Source: Ciona intestinalis
Lineage: Eukaryota > Chordata > Ascidiacea > Phlebobranchia > Cionidae
Length of the DNA: 64,000 bases
Assembly (NCBI RefSeq): GCF_000224145.3
Contig: NC_020170.2
Span: forward strand, 630,081-694,080
Reading direction: 5' to 3'
Part shown: positions 37,267 to 48,900 of the stretch, piece after piece
Position numbering within the stretch: the first letter of the stretch is position 1
How the letters are laid out: every line of letters begins with the position of its first letter
Program-made: the position numbers and the translations under genes
The notes under the pieces: model-generated
The model's database searches: none
Seen by the model: the letters and a program-made list of their open reading frames with translations, nothing else
Told to the model about the DNA's origin: nothing

Positions 37267-40200
37267 TTATATAAAGATATTGAACATTAATAGAAGTGTA
37301 AGAACAAATATGATTTGCATATAAGTCGCATGATGTAGTTTACTCGTGTGTGACGTCGTATCTGCAACGGTGAAAAGTTATATAAGATATAGTAGGTTGG
37401 GGGAAGATGGGACACCTTTTCATTCTATTTTCTCGCCCAATTTGGTAGTAAACAAAGAAAATGCAAAGAATTAAAAAAGCGTATCCCCACGACTCCCCTA
37501 GACTGTTGTTAATTGTTTAAAACACGATCAAGACATTTAGATATTATGTGCTAAAGGTGTCCCATCTTCCCCCACCCTACTGTATATACGATGTAAACAC
37601 TGTTGCTGTTAAGGCATATTATATACACCAATTCCTTTAAGCAAGAAGATTTACATAACTTAATATCTATATACCTTCTATTTCACGCAGTGCAGTCGTA
37701 GTATTGTAAATAACAAACGAACTGTTTTGTACGTCGGATGTTGATTGGTCACTTGAAATACCGGGTATATCTGTTGAGGATAAAGGGAGGCTTATGTTTG
37801 ATGTGACTAATGCTGTCGTCATAGTGACATCACTGGTTACTTGTTGAGTATACGTCATCGTAGTTATTTCTTCATGTCGCGTTGCTGAAAATTTAAACAT
37901 AAAATAACTTTTTTGGAACTACTTTTTTTGTGTAAAGTAACAAACTGGAGGAAAACATCAAACAGCAAATGGAATAGAATCGAGATGGGCGAAATTAGGT
38001 GACAAATAACAGGAACTTTAGTTTAAAGAAACAATTTATATTGCCACTATACTTGCCCAATAAGTACCATCATTAATTCAAACAAACAATGACCGTTTAG
38101 TGTGATATCCAAGTACACACTCGCATAAAATGGTGGTAGCAACGAACATCGAACCCGGTATCTTCTGGTTTCGATATGAGCCCTATACTAACTGAACCAT
38201 AGCGCCGGAACTTTAGCATCAGCAATATTTAACTATGAACGTGACTTTAACACGAACTAGACAACGATGCACGGTGATTCATATTTAATCCAATAAACCT
38301 GCATCGCTTTTGCTGAACAACAACCCAGTTGTTGTTATGATTCCCGGAATTAGCGTTAGTTACACGGATGCTAATTATGTTAGGCGAGACAAAGTGATGA
38401 CGCATGGGGGGTTCAAGGCTTCAATCAGGCGCGACCTAATTTTAGTTTACCCTTATACGGAATTCTATAAGTGTTATTCATTTAAACCCGAGGTATTGTA
38501 ACCAGACAATCACACGTCACTACTGACTGCATTATAAATCAATACGTTCCCACAGCGGTGGTTACAAGCTATTCAAGCAGAAATACACAGTATACTTATT
38601 AGGTAACCATTGAACTGTGACTACTAGACTTAATAATAAATTATGATTATAGTAAAATCATTCAGTCAAATCTAATAGAAAAAAATATTAATATTTTTAT
38701 TCTAAAATTAAAAAAATAGTCCGCCACCCTGATTAGCACGGCTGCCTATAATTTAGTTCTATAGTGGTTTAGGATCAAATCTGATCGCTGCTACATTGTG
38801 AATTTATGTGTATTTAGGAAAGACACCTAACGAGAATTGCGCCACCCTAGTGGTGTATAACATGATAGCTAAAATGTGCGCCATACAGAAAAAAACATAC
38901 ACCAATATTAATATACAGACTGTTGTTCTAGAGCAAGTTACATTCATTCATTCATACATTGCCTATGATGGATCTGTATCTATGTTTCGTCGAATAGATT
39001 TGTAGAAGGACCAAGTGCTTATTTTTTAGAAAATCTTGAACAATTTACTAATGTAGATGATGTGACGAAAGCGTAAATATTTAAAGAAAAACCTACTTGA
39101 TTCGTTCCTAATAGATTTTGCAGGAGGTACTGTGGGGCTTCTTGAAGATAACGCTGGAAAATAAACAAACAAGTCGTTTGTGCATTTATACAACTTATAA
39201 TGGTGTCGGTGAACATTATGAATATATGGATATTTATCCATTGATAAAATAATAATATCCATTGATAAAGATTTTTCATTGATAAGAGGTATTTCAGTTA
39301 CGAACACAATCTGCAAATACAATACCTGATCTTATCCATTGATAATAATAGGAAACTTTTGTGTAAACACCAGGGTAACGTTTGTTGCCACAGTCTTTTC
39401 CAAACGAAGTAACTCCGACTTGAAACCAGGTCGATTCACCGATCAAGCACACTAATGGTCCACCAGAATCTCCCTGGTCATTTTAGGAAATTTAAAATGG
39501 TCAATAAAAAAACGAAAAATGGTAATTTTGCCACGTCCCTAGATGCAACCAACTATGTGTGTCTGCTGAAATAAAGATTCTCCACAAAGTTGCTTGGTAA
39601 CTCAAAAGTTGGGTGTATAAAGTTATTACGTATGGTGCAAAATAGGCCAACCGTGTTATAACGCTGTCCCGCTACGCGAGGATAAATAATTGCTCATCAT
39701 TTCTAACTTTACCTGACATGTATCCACACCGCCTTTACTTGAGCCTGCACATATCTGTGTATCTGCGGATATTGGCGTGCTTCGGTACCTTGCGTCACAA
39801 TCGTCATGGGTGACCAAAGGAAGGCGAACTTGGAACAGACCCGTTGGGTGAAGTGCTACGTCAGATTCTGCAATGGAAAACTCATTTACTTGGTTTTAAG
39901 AGAATTGAATAAAATTTTGCCAAAGTAAGTTCTGCTTAAAAATCTAGTAAGTTCTGCGTAAAGATACAGAAACACTCATAGTTTTAAATAAAAAAAAAAT
40001 ATTACGTAGTCTTCCCCATCCAGTAGCAATACATTGAATCCCATTATCAATATCAGAAGTTGTTATGTTTGAATCAGAGTAACAGATTGGTCGAATGGTT
40101 GATGTATATGTAATTGAAGTGTTTAGAATTAAAATAGCAATGTCGTTTCGAAGAGTTCTGAAAAATACCGTTAGAGTTAAACACAATTATTTTAATTCAC

Positions 40201-43200
40201 TATATGGTTGTGTGGGAAAAGACGGGATACCTTTGGTACATAATTAATATCTAAATATTCGGATCGTGTTTTAAACAATTAACAACGGCGTCTATGATAG
40301 TCGTAAAGGTACGTTTTTATAATTATTTGAATGTTCTTTGTTTGCCACTAAATAGAACTAAAAATAGACAAAAAGGTGTCCCATCTTCCCCCACACTAAA
40401 ATATCAAATTTATTCTGTTGAATTGCACACTGAAACACGGCTGTGAAGTGATGAGCATTGTTTCCGCAAATATTGGCCATCAACATTTAAACCTCTATTT
40501 TATTAATATTTTGATAACAGTAACATAAGGCGTTTTCCTAAAAGCTTTATCTTCAATGCATTCTTGTTTGTCAAATTATTTTTAATGGTAAACCCATTAC
40601 GTATGGGTGTTTTAATTTTATCTCTGTGATAAAATTTACAGCGAAACGGGAAATGTTTTTTTTGTAACTCACATTGGTAGATAATCAGGATGAAAAATAA
40701 TTTCCGCAACGTTTATCAGCTGTTCCCCCTTGTTACCATTTATAGAATGTCTTCCAACAACAACCTTCACGTATGGACTGCAAAGAAAAATTTTAGTAAT
40801 TCCTAAACAGTACGTGGCCAAAATCATTTTATGTAACTTTGAAACGACACATGTGGAAAAGCATTAGAGCAGAAAATATATAATAATAAATCACTGCAAC
40901 ATGTATAACAAATCAAATCTCATTTTCTTGTAACAGTCCTATATAAAACGCAAACAGTTGAAGCGTTGTATATTTTTAATGTAAGTCCAGGACAAACCTG
41001 CTTAGAAAGTCGACGCAATGTCCAGCTGTCAGAATAGCTCGCTCTGAAATAATACTCCCCCCGCAATATGCAGACTGTTGATTATATTTGATAAGACCAG
41101 CATGCCAGGGCCACGAACCTGGAACTGCTTCGTTGCCGCCGACAATTCTAGGATTCTAAAGTTCAACACAAGATTGTTCATTGAAAAGTTGCGGTCGCTG
41201 CTGTATATGCCAGTGTTTTTGTTGGTCTCAAAATATAGCGGTTAATTAAGAAGCATTGTTGTGTAACGTAACCCATTATAAAAATAATGAACCGCGCTGT
41301 GACTCTAGTCTGACTGAATGAATATTTAAACCAGTTAAAGTAATAATTTACCCAAGTAAAACCAGGAGCAACGAAAGTTTTTCCACATTCTTCTGAAGTA
41401 TCTACAACTGTAGTTCCATCCAAGTCAACTGTTTGCTCTAAAAAAGATAGTTTGTTCATTAAATAGAACAGTAGAAACAGTAACATCCTGGCACAGTCGT
41501 ATGAGCTTTTGCAGCGTACCCGAAAAAAAAAAAAAATATATATATATATATACAGTGGGGTGGGGGAGATAGGACACCTTTTCAGTTACTTTCCTCGTCC
41601 CATTTGGTAGTAAACAAAGAACAAATAAAGAATTGAAAACCATATGCTCACAAATCCAATAGACCATTGTTAATTGTTTAAAATACGATAAGGATATTTG
41701 GTGTCCCATCTTCCCCCACTCTACCATAGTAGGTTGAGGGAAGATGGGGCACCTTTTCCTGCTCTTTTCTTATTCAATTTGGTAGTAAAAAAAGAACATT
41801 AAAAAAGTCATAAAACCGTATATCTTAACGATTCACATGTACCGTTGTTAATTGTTTAAAACACGAACGGATATTTGAATATTATGTGCCAAAGGTGTCC
41901 CGTCTTTCCCCACCCTACTATAATAATCATACAGAAAAATAAATCAATAAAAGAGATATCATTCATTTAAATACTTGATAAAGTCTTGCAAGCAATTTAA
42001 ATACTTAATGAAGTCTTGCAAAACAAAACATATATTCTTGTGTTGTAGTAGTTAACTTACCACATTCAATTTCATCGCTGTCGTCCAAACAATCTTTGTT
42101 TCCATCGCATCGTTGCGAATGATTGATGCAATTTCCATTCCAACATGTCGCTTCTGGACAACGATCTACACAATAAGACAAAAAAGGTGTAATTAATAAA
42201 TATTATTTTAGAATACGTGACATGCTTGTATCAATAAAACGTCTTCCTATTGACGAATTGCAGAGCAGCATATATATGTTTATAAACAGCGGGTCTGCAA
42301 ATCGTCTAACACATTGAATATTTATAAATCTTCGGTACCGTAATCGAAGAGACAAATAAAGTTATTATAATACAGGATGTTGGAGTTATGCGAAGTATCA
42401 GGTTTCGCTATATATAAATGTGTTATACATAATCATAGTTACCCAGTTTAACAAATAACATACATGGTAACTCGTAAGCTGGCACGAGGTGTACGGACAC
42501 CCATGTTATAACGACTCGTTTTCCGAGCCACGCGAGGATAAAGTAAGTTACATTCATTCATTTATTCAACATTTCTCATTAGAGCTCTACTGTCTTGTTT
42601 TCATTAAATTTACAATATCCACTTTACATTGTCTTACCTTTCACTACCCAACTTATATTAAAATAATTTGCATGGTTGACTAATGTTGCAGAATAAAGAA
42701 TTTCAACAAGATTTGATGATGAGACGAAATTCCTGGGTCTTGTAGTTCCACAGAAGCTTCTGCCAGTATACTGTAGGAAGAGACGTGATTACAGTGTTTC
42801 AAGTATCATCTTGTAAAATGCCGAAAGCTTACCAAAATTGATTTGTCGTAGATTTTAATGTCATCAACACCTTCGCATGTGTTGGCCAAACCGACATCAA
42901 ACTGATTGAATGTAACTTCAATTACCTGCCAATATAAATACATTCCAATGTTTGACATGTATCTACAAGCCAAGTATAATATTTTAAATTAAACTGTGGT
43001 CACAATGTAGTGTTCTCAATACCCCTTTCGATAATTGCTTCACGTGACTTAAACTTAATCCCCGGTCACTCACCATAAAGGAACGTGTTTCCATAGTTTT
43101 TTTTTGTGTAAATCGACCCCGTATTTAAGCGTTGTACGCGATACGGTTCACACATTTTACCTTATCGGTGGCCACCTGGAGTGACCAGAGACATAATACT

Positions 43201-43638
43201 GCTGAGTTATTCGCACGCAAATAATCCAAAAAAACAACATCATGCACGGCGTTTGTGTTCTGGAATAAACCACCGCAGCATGCCGTCTTCCACGGCTCAA
43301 CTGAAATAAAAATGCATTTTTTACGTCATATTTACTATGTACATAGAATACTAAGTCACTAGAACTATTTGAGTAAACTTGTAATTAATTAATCGGAATT
43401 TTTAGTATTCTAGTTTTAACATTTAAACTTGCCAATTACCATTGTGTAACTTCACAAATGGTTTTAAATGTTAAAAAAAAGCAAGTCAAATAAATACAGG
43501 TTTATAACAAAACAGAAAAATCAAAGCTTTGTACTCACCTGATGGATTTGCACAGCTATTTTCACTAGAACAAACTGTCGCTAGACATAGTAACGTTAAA
43601 TTTACAAATAAAAAGTCAAGAATACCTCCTACAGTCAT
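37267..43638 (-). CDS. CUB-LDLa-trypsin (S1) serine protease with Ser/Thr-rich stalk and hydrophobic tail
   Basis: Thirteen exons in matching phase: 43638-43539, 43300-43161, 42925-42833, 42770-42638, 42165-42061, 41437-41352, 41155-40998, 40777-40673, 40157-40006, 39867-39713, 39473-39326, 37884-37675, 37361-37267; 1,680 bp, 559 residues plus stop. Order: signal peptide ([16 protein letters not shown]), CUB domain in three exons ([27 protein letters not shown]), LDLa ([16 protein letters not shown]), linker with Cys, then a trypsin domain with activation site [17 protein letters not shown], catalytic His in TAGHC, Asp in RNDIAIL and Ser in GDSGGP. Asp six residues before the Ser (VDTCQGDS) predicts cleavage after Arg/Lys. 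A short Ser/Thr-rich stalk and a C-terminal hydrophobic run ([15 protein letters not shown]) suggest a membrane or GPI anchor. A MITE sits in the last intron. The physiological substrate is unknown. Confidence 0.92.
37388..37586. mobile_element. MITE copy, complete, in the last intron of the protease gene
   Basis: Near-perfect inverted ends: GGGGGAAGATGGGACACC and GGTGTCCCATCTTCCCCC, 199 bp. One of the best-preserved copies in the window. Confidence 0.92.
38126..38213 (-). mobile_element. Degraded SINE head
   Basis: A complement of the tRNA-like head can be traced (ATGGTGGTAGCAACGAACAT ... ACCATAGCGCCGGA), diverged at many positions. Confidence 0.6.
38720..38800 (+). mobile_element. Degraded SINE head
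   Basis: A weak match to the head (GATTAGCACGGCTGCCTATA ... TCGCTGCTACATTGTG), followed by an element-like GGAAAGACACCTAACG. Confidence 0.5.
39590..39700 (+). mobile_element. Degraded SINE tail in a protease intron
   Basis: Matches the 3' half: TCCACAAAGTTGCTTGGTAA ... CGCTACGCGAGGATAAA. It lies just downstream of the exon at 39713. Confidence 0.65.
40201..40403. mobile_element. MITE copy in a protease intron
   Basis: The left end is partly decayed (GTGTGGGAAAAGACGGGA); the right end GGTGTCCCATCTTCCCCC is intact. Confidence 0.85.
41521..41552. repeat. A-run and TA microsatellite beside a MITE
   Basis: A run of A is followed by (TA)n, directly abutting the MITE at 41551. Confidence 0.85.
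41551..41729. mobile_element. MITE copy, first of a back-to-back pair
   Basis: Left end GTGGGGTGGGGGAGATAGGA, right end CATCTTCCCCCACTCTACCA. Its last bases overlap the start of the next copy. Confidence 0.88.
41726..41923. mobile_element. MITE copy, second of a back-to-back pair
   Basis: Begins at TAGTAGGTTGAGGGAAGATG immediately after the previous copy and ends CTTTCCCCACCCTACTATAA. Confidence 0.88.
42457..42568 (+). mobile_element. SINE tail fragment in a protease intron
   Basis: Contains GGTAACTCGTAAGCTGGCAC, the CACGCGAGGATAAAGTAAGT tail and an ATTCATTC end; the head is missing. Confidence 0.78.
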
Positions 43639-44520
43639 TTCAGTCAAAGTTAGCAATGAATGGTGGAAATGGTAAGCGAGGTAAGGTGCTGAGGGTAAAT
43701 ATCTCTGTTCGAAATCACTCATGCGGTGATTTCTCGCCGCAACAGTCAAGGAAGTTTTTAATGACGTCAAAGAACGACAACTCTTCAAAATCTAACATTC
43801 TAACCAAGCATAAGATTTGGTATTCAAAGCAGAACTACGTTTTAAACTGACGTCACTTTACAGCAATGTTTATTCTGAACAAACATACCCAGGTTATTTA
43901 ACTCGATCCAATGGATCTAAGTACATCTCCAACCGACCAATGTTTCAAAATCATACCACCAATAATACATAAAAGAAAGTTCACAATACTAAACCGAAAA
44001 CCAGTTTGGTGTTTTATACGTTGTATAAATACTTGAGTGTGGCATTTGTATGGGCAGCGGCGATAAAACAGATTTGTTATCTCCTGTATTTAGTAGAGAA
44101 AGACTCAATCCATCCGTGCCACAGCGCACGCTCGTTTACAGACGAGTGATTCACAATTTACTATGAATCACGCGTCTACGAACAAAAGGATCATTTTTTA
44201 ACTATGTGCATGGTGTTTAAAAGTCAAATCGAGACATAATGAAAAGTAGAAAGATTTTATTAATGCTTTTGTTAAGGGACTTGGCTTTAAATACAGTAAA
44301 TATATTTTAGACATGTATAACATTCAGTTGGTCCATTTATTTACTGTAAGTAAAACAAGGAATCATATCAGAAACAAATTTCTAAAAATAGATCTATTAA
44401 ATGTATATATTGTACATTGGCAAACCTTTATAATAAGTTAATATACTTGTTCACAAGGTAGCGTTTTAAATACAAGAGAATACAGCTTCAATGAATGGAC
44501 ACGAAAACTACGTCGTAAAC
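43639..44520. other. Upstream flank of the intact protease
   Basis: Should contain the protease promoter. No core element is clear, and no other gene is seen. Confidence 0.4.
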
Positions 44521-44725
44521 TTGCTTATCCTCGCGTGGCCGGAAAAGAAAACAGTCGCTCCTACCGGTGTTTTTTTGTTTGTTTCTCTGTTTCATACACA
44601 CTAGTGCCGCTTAATATAGTTACCAGGTATGTAACTTTGTGGGCAGTTAACATTTTATTGTCTCTTGGACTCCTGGTATATAACTCCAACCCAGTGGTCA
44701 CTAATGGGTTGTCCAAATTAACAGC
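44521..44725 (-). mobile_element. SINE fragment, minus orientation, running into an N gap
   Basis: Tail-first orientation (TTATCCTCGCGTGGCCGG) with internal family sequence CCAACCCAGTGGTCACTAAT up to the gap. The internal part reads in the opposite direction to the flanking tail, so the order here is scrambled. Confidence 0.7.
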
Positions 44726-44775
44726 NNNNNNNNNNNNNNNNNNNNNNNNNNNNNNNNNNNNNNNNNNNNNNNNNN

Positions 44776-44906
44776 CACCCACAAATTAACATACATTGGA
44801 ACTCGTAAGCTGGCACGAGGTGTTTAACCCGTGTGATAACGACTGTCGTTTTCCGGCCACGCGAGGATAAAGTAAGTTACATTCATTCATTCATTCATTC
44901 ATTCAA
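44776..44906 (+). mobile_element. SINE tail, plus orientation, with (ATTC)n end
   Basis: Just right of the N gap: CACCCACAAATTAACATACA ... CGGCCACGCGAGGATAAAGT and a 6-unit ATTC repeat. Confidence 0.85.
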
Positions 44907-45164
44907 CTGATAACTTAAATAGTTCATAGGAAATTATTTTGCTGTTTTAAATTCTTAAGCTTATAATTATTTTTAAATTGTGAATCATTATTATATTTGT
45001 CACACACGATAAGAAAATCACATTTATAAACTTTCGCTTTTTTATCTAAATATTTATTTGCAATCGTTGTAGAGTGTAGATTCTCCGACTTCAATTGTTA
45101 AGCCTGGAGAAAATATGTTACTATATTTGCGTAAAGTCTATGTTTTAAAATGTTTTTATATAAA

Positions 45165-45362
45165 TATAGTAGGATGGAGGAAGATGGGACACCTTTGGCG
45201 CATAATATCTTAATATCCTGATCGTGTTTTAAACAGTTAACAACGGTCTATGGGAGTCTTGAACATATAGTTTTATAATTCTTTGAAAGTTCCTTGTTTA
45301 CTTCCACATTGGACGAGAAAATAGAGTTAAAATGTGTCCCAACTTCCCCCATCCTACTATAC
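45165..45362. mobile_element. MITE copy, complete
   Basis: Ends TATAGTAGGATGGAGGAAGA and CAACTTCCCCCATCCTACTA, 198 bp. Confidence 0.9.
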
Positions 45363-45700
45363 TCACAAATAATCATAAAGCATTTATCATTCCAAATCCG
45401 ACATTGATTTGGATTTTCTTTACTAGTTTAGCAACTAAAAACGATCAAAGTTGAGTGACATTTTTTTTTAGTGAGAAATCCCATGCATTGCCCCGCGGCA
45501 GATTTTTTACTCTAGGGGTTGAGTTGGCAGTTTTGAAATTTTAAATGCTGTTTAGTTATTTGAAATATGCTAGTACCTTTAGATCAGACTTAAGCATCTC
45601 TATCCACATACAAACTTGAATATTTTGTAAAGGGCAAAATATATCATGTTAAAAACACGTTACCATGAATTTGATCTCATACATACTTTTCTTAATTGTA

Positions 45701-45758
45701 TATACTGTGGGAGACGACGAGACACTTTTAGCAGATAATATCTAAATATCCTGATCTT
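45701..45758. mobile_element. Truncated MITE end in the reelin 3' flank
   Basis: TATACTGTGGGAGACGACGA then GATAATATCTAAATATCCTG, after which the element is lost. Confidence 0.65.
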
Positions 45759-45796
45759 TACAACGCGCACATCTTGTTCAGTAATATCACAGAACT

Positions 45797-45802
45797 TTTA
45801 TT
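45797..45802 (-). terminator. Possible reelin poly(A) signal
   Basis: TTTATT on the plus strand, i.e. AATAAA on the minus strand, about 150 bp after the reelin stop codon. Motif only. Confidence 0.35.
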
Positions 45803-45947
45803 CTATTTTCATTGAACATTTAGTTATTGCACGGTTACATAGCCAGTGGTTTAACAAATGCAGCATCTTAAATATAAAACGATGTTATGCGACTAGCTTT
45901 CTTGGTTGAACCAATGTGAACATATGTTAAGTATGAGATATGAATGT

Positions 45948-48900
45948 TTATGGTGAACTTGTGTTGTTCCTTGGTTGGCGTGTGTGTTTAAATTTCCTCA
46001 GGATTGAAGACAAATGTAAATTGTGGAGATGCCGATCCACTTGGCTCCTATTAATACAGATAATACAATATATGGTTAACTATACTTTGTATATAAAAGT
46101 TTTCATAATGAGGGTACCAATAGGTCTTAGGCACACTGCTTGACAATAACTTCAAACGCCTGTTTGAGCCTCTCGAATAGGAAACATGCTTAAACTTTGA
46201 AATACTCAGTGTATACTCAAACACAAAAATTATTTCCGTCAAATTATCATTACAAAATGTTTTTAAAATATAAAAATATGGTTAGTAACATGAGAAGTCA
46301 AATACACACATGTAAAGACAGATGACTTACATTATAACTTCCACATTATCCACACCCCATTGATTCCTACCATGACCACCATGCGTAGGTTGCCACCATC
46401 GCAATACTGTGTGACCAGTTCGACTCTAAGAATTATTGATAAATATTGAAAATCTTATTTGAGTTATGAACAATTTTGTTTGAAAAATAACACAAGAGTC
46501 TTATTGGGTGCAATACATAGTAAATAAAACACTTGCAACCCATGTTTGCAACAGGTAAATGATATTGGGTTCAATAATTTTATGCACAATGATATAGTAA
46601 AAGCAATGAATGTGTAAAAATGAATATCACTGCGTTCTAAGTGATCACTAAGCTAACAAACAGCAAATAAAACTTCATCAACCTTGGTTGGTAGCCTCAC
46701 AAACACCCTACGTCCCCTCATGTAATGTGAGGGAACATGTTCTCGCAGCAAGTCCCATGTTATCCCATTGTTGATTGAATACTGGAGTAAAACAGCACCA
46801 CCATGTGGCCGGGGTGCTGAATGATTAGACGCACATTGAGATGATGGGTTTAGTGATCCAATTTGAAGAACATATTGTACGTAACTAAGAAGGTATCAGT
46901 TTAAACGTCAGTTTAACTAAGCTGATAGAAGCTGCAGTCAATGTATAAAAAATAAAAGATAAAATAAGAAAGTTTTAGAACATGGATGTTCTATTTAGTA
47001 CACATCATGTCTGCTTATGAGGTGCCACATATGAAACTTGGAGGCTGATTGTGTTTTTCAAGCTGGATCAATGACAGTTTCACATACTGAAACATAATGC
47101 AGGAAAAATCCAGTCTGAAACTCATTTAAGCGTTTTAACTACTGTATTAAATTAAATTTTTACTCTTAAAATAGATATACCCATAATTTAAGTCTAATTT
47201 AAAACACATTTTTCAAAAGAGTCAACGATGGAATCACCTTTTCTTCATTAAGTTCATTTCCACTGTTTGTAAAATACGTTTTCCACACTGATCAAAATGA
47301 ACACTTTTACCCGACCCATGAGGCGCAAGTGAACCGCATCTCCAATAACCAATACTTCCACCTGATATGAGAGACCATTTAAGATGGGTTGGAATTGAAA
47401 AGCTGGAATCTTCAAATGAATCTTTGAAGTCTTGTACATAGTGTGGATCAATTGGCTCACCACAGTTAGAACCTGTAAAGCAAGTTTTGCGTTAATTATG
47501 CGTTTGATGAATGTGAATGTCACAAATTTATTTTTGTGAGTTACAGCACAGGTATCATATTGTATAACATATGCGGTGGCTTCATAAACCTTGTGCTGAC
47601 ATACCAGTGTGTTTTTACATTTTTTGTTTTTTGGATCAGTCATCTTTGACAAACCATTAGTAATAATTGTGTTTAATCAGGTGTTTTGCCAAAAGTTACA
47701 CATAGGCAACTCAAGTCTAAAAAAGTCTTAACAGAAACATGATGAACATGCAATAAAATATTTATCTGTTCCGTCATTAGAATAAGGACCAAATTAATTT
47801 AAAAAAGTTAAGATACAAACACTGAAAGATTGTCAAACTATCCAACTTTTAAAGAAAACATGTGTGATGTGTCTATTGCGAAAGATAATAATACTTACCT
47901 CTATAACCGAGATCACAGACACATAGTGGACCAGAAACACATTTGCCATGCCCCATGCACATGTCGGGGCACTGCTCGCCAATATAAATATCATCTAATG
48001 CCCAGGGTTTGTGTGTGGTGGAAACAGTGCGTTGATACCATCTGAACTGGGTGGTTCTAACAATTAATAAAAAAACAATGAAAATAAATGAACCATGTTG
48101 ACTAACTATTGCTGTATATCCTATATACTTACTTAAAATATTTTTAGAATAAATATTTTTCAGGTAATTTCAGTAACCAGTGCTAGTGATAGTATAATAA
48201 TGGTTTGTCCGGCGCCGTGGTATAGTGGTTAGCGCGCTTGCATGTAACCCAGAGGTAATGGGTTCAAGGCTCGACGCTGCTACCATTGTGGGCATATGTG
48301 TCCTTGGGCAAGACACTTAACGGCAATTGCTCCAACCCAGTGGTCACTAAAGGGTTGTTTAATTTATCAGTCATACATAAAAAATGAAAAAATCCAAGAA
48401 AAAAAATAATCACCCACAAAGTAACATACATGGTAACTCGTAAGCTGGCTCGAGGTGTTAAACCCGTGTGATAACGACTGTCGTTTTCCGGCCACACGAG
48501 GAAAAGTTACATTCAATAAATGGGGTAATGATTATATAATATGAAAAATTACAGTCAACAGTTAAAAGCTGATAAAATAAAAGAATTGTTGATTGAAGGG
48601 TATATGAGTTAGTGTCTTGTTGCTGTTAGTTATTAATGGGGTTTAGGAATTGACGCTTTATAATTGTAAGGTTTATAATTCGTACACCTGGGAACTGTAT
48701 AAGTAAGGTCAATAAAGTAGGATTATGTTCTAAAGAAAGTAAATATTTTTACTCTGCTTCTATGAAGTCAATAGGTATGGTTACTCTCTTCCACACATTG
48801 CCGGGCATTGGTTCATAAATGCTGGCTTCATTATAACTGAATAAAGTACAGTCTGGTTGTGACACAGTTGTTGGGAAACATTCTTCTCGCACCAGTTGCC

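Noticed and set aside
39093-39152. Extra protease exon ([11 protein letters not shown]) between the trypsin and stalk exons
   Set aside because: The trypsin exon ending 39326 joins the stalk exon at 37884 directly in phase, and the total length is a multiple of three without it.
46051-46242. Minus-strand frame near the reelin 3' end as the C-terminal exon
   Set aside because: The exon at 46047-45948 joins in phase after 46331 and yields a basic tail with a stop; this frame has no such join.
47020-47100. Possible extra reelin exon
   Set aside because: The translation does not resemble a reelin subdomain, and the neighbouring exons already join in phase.
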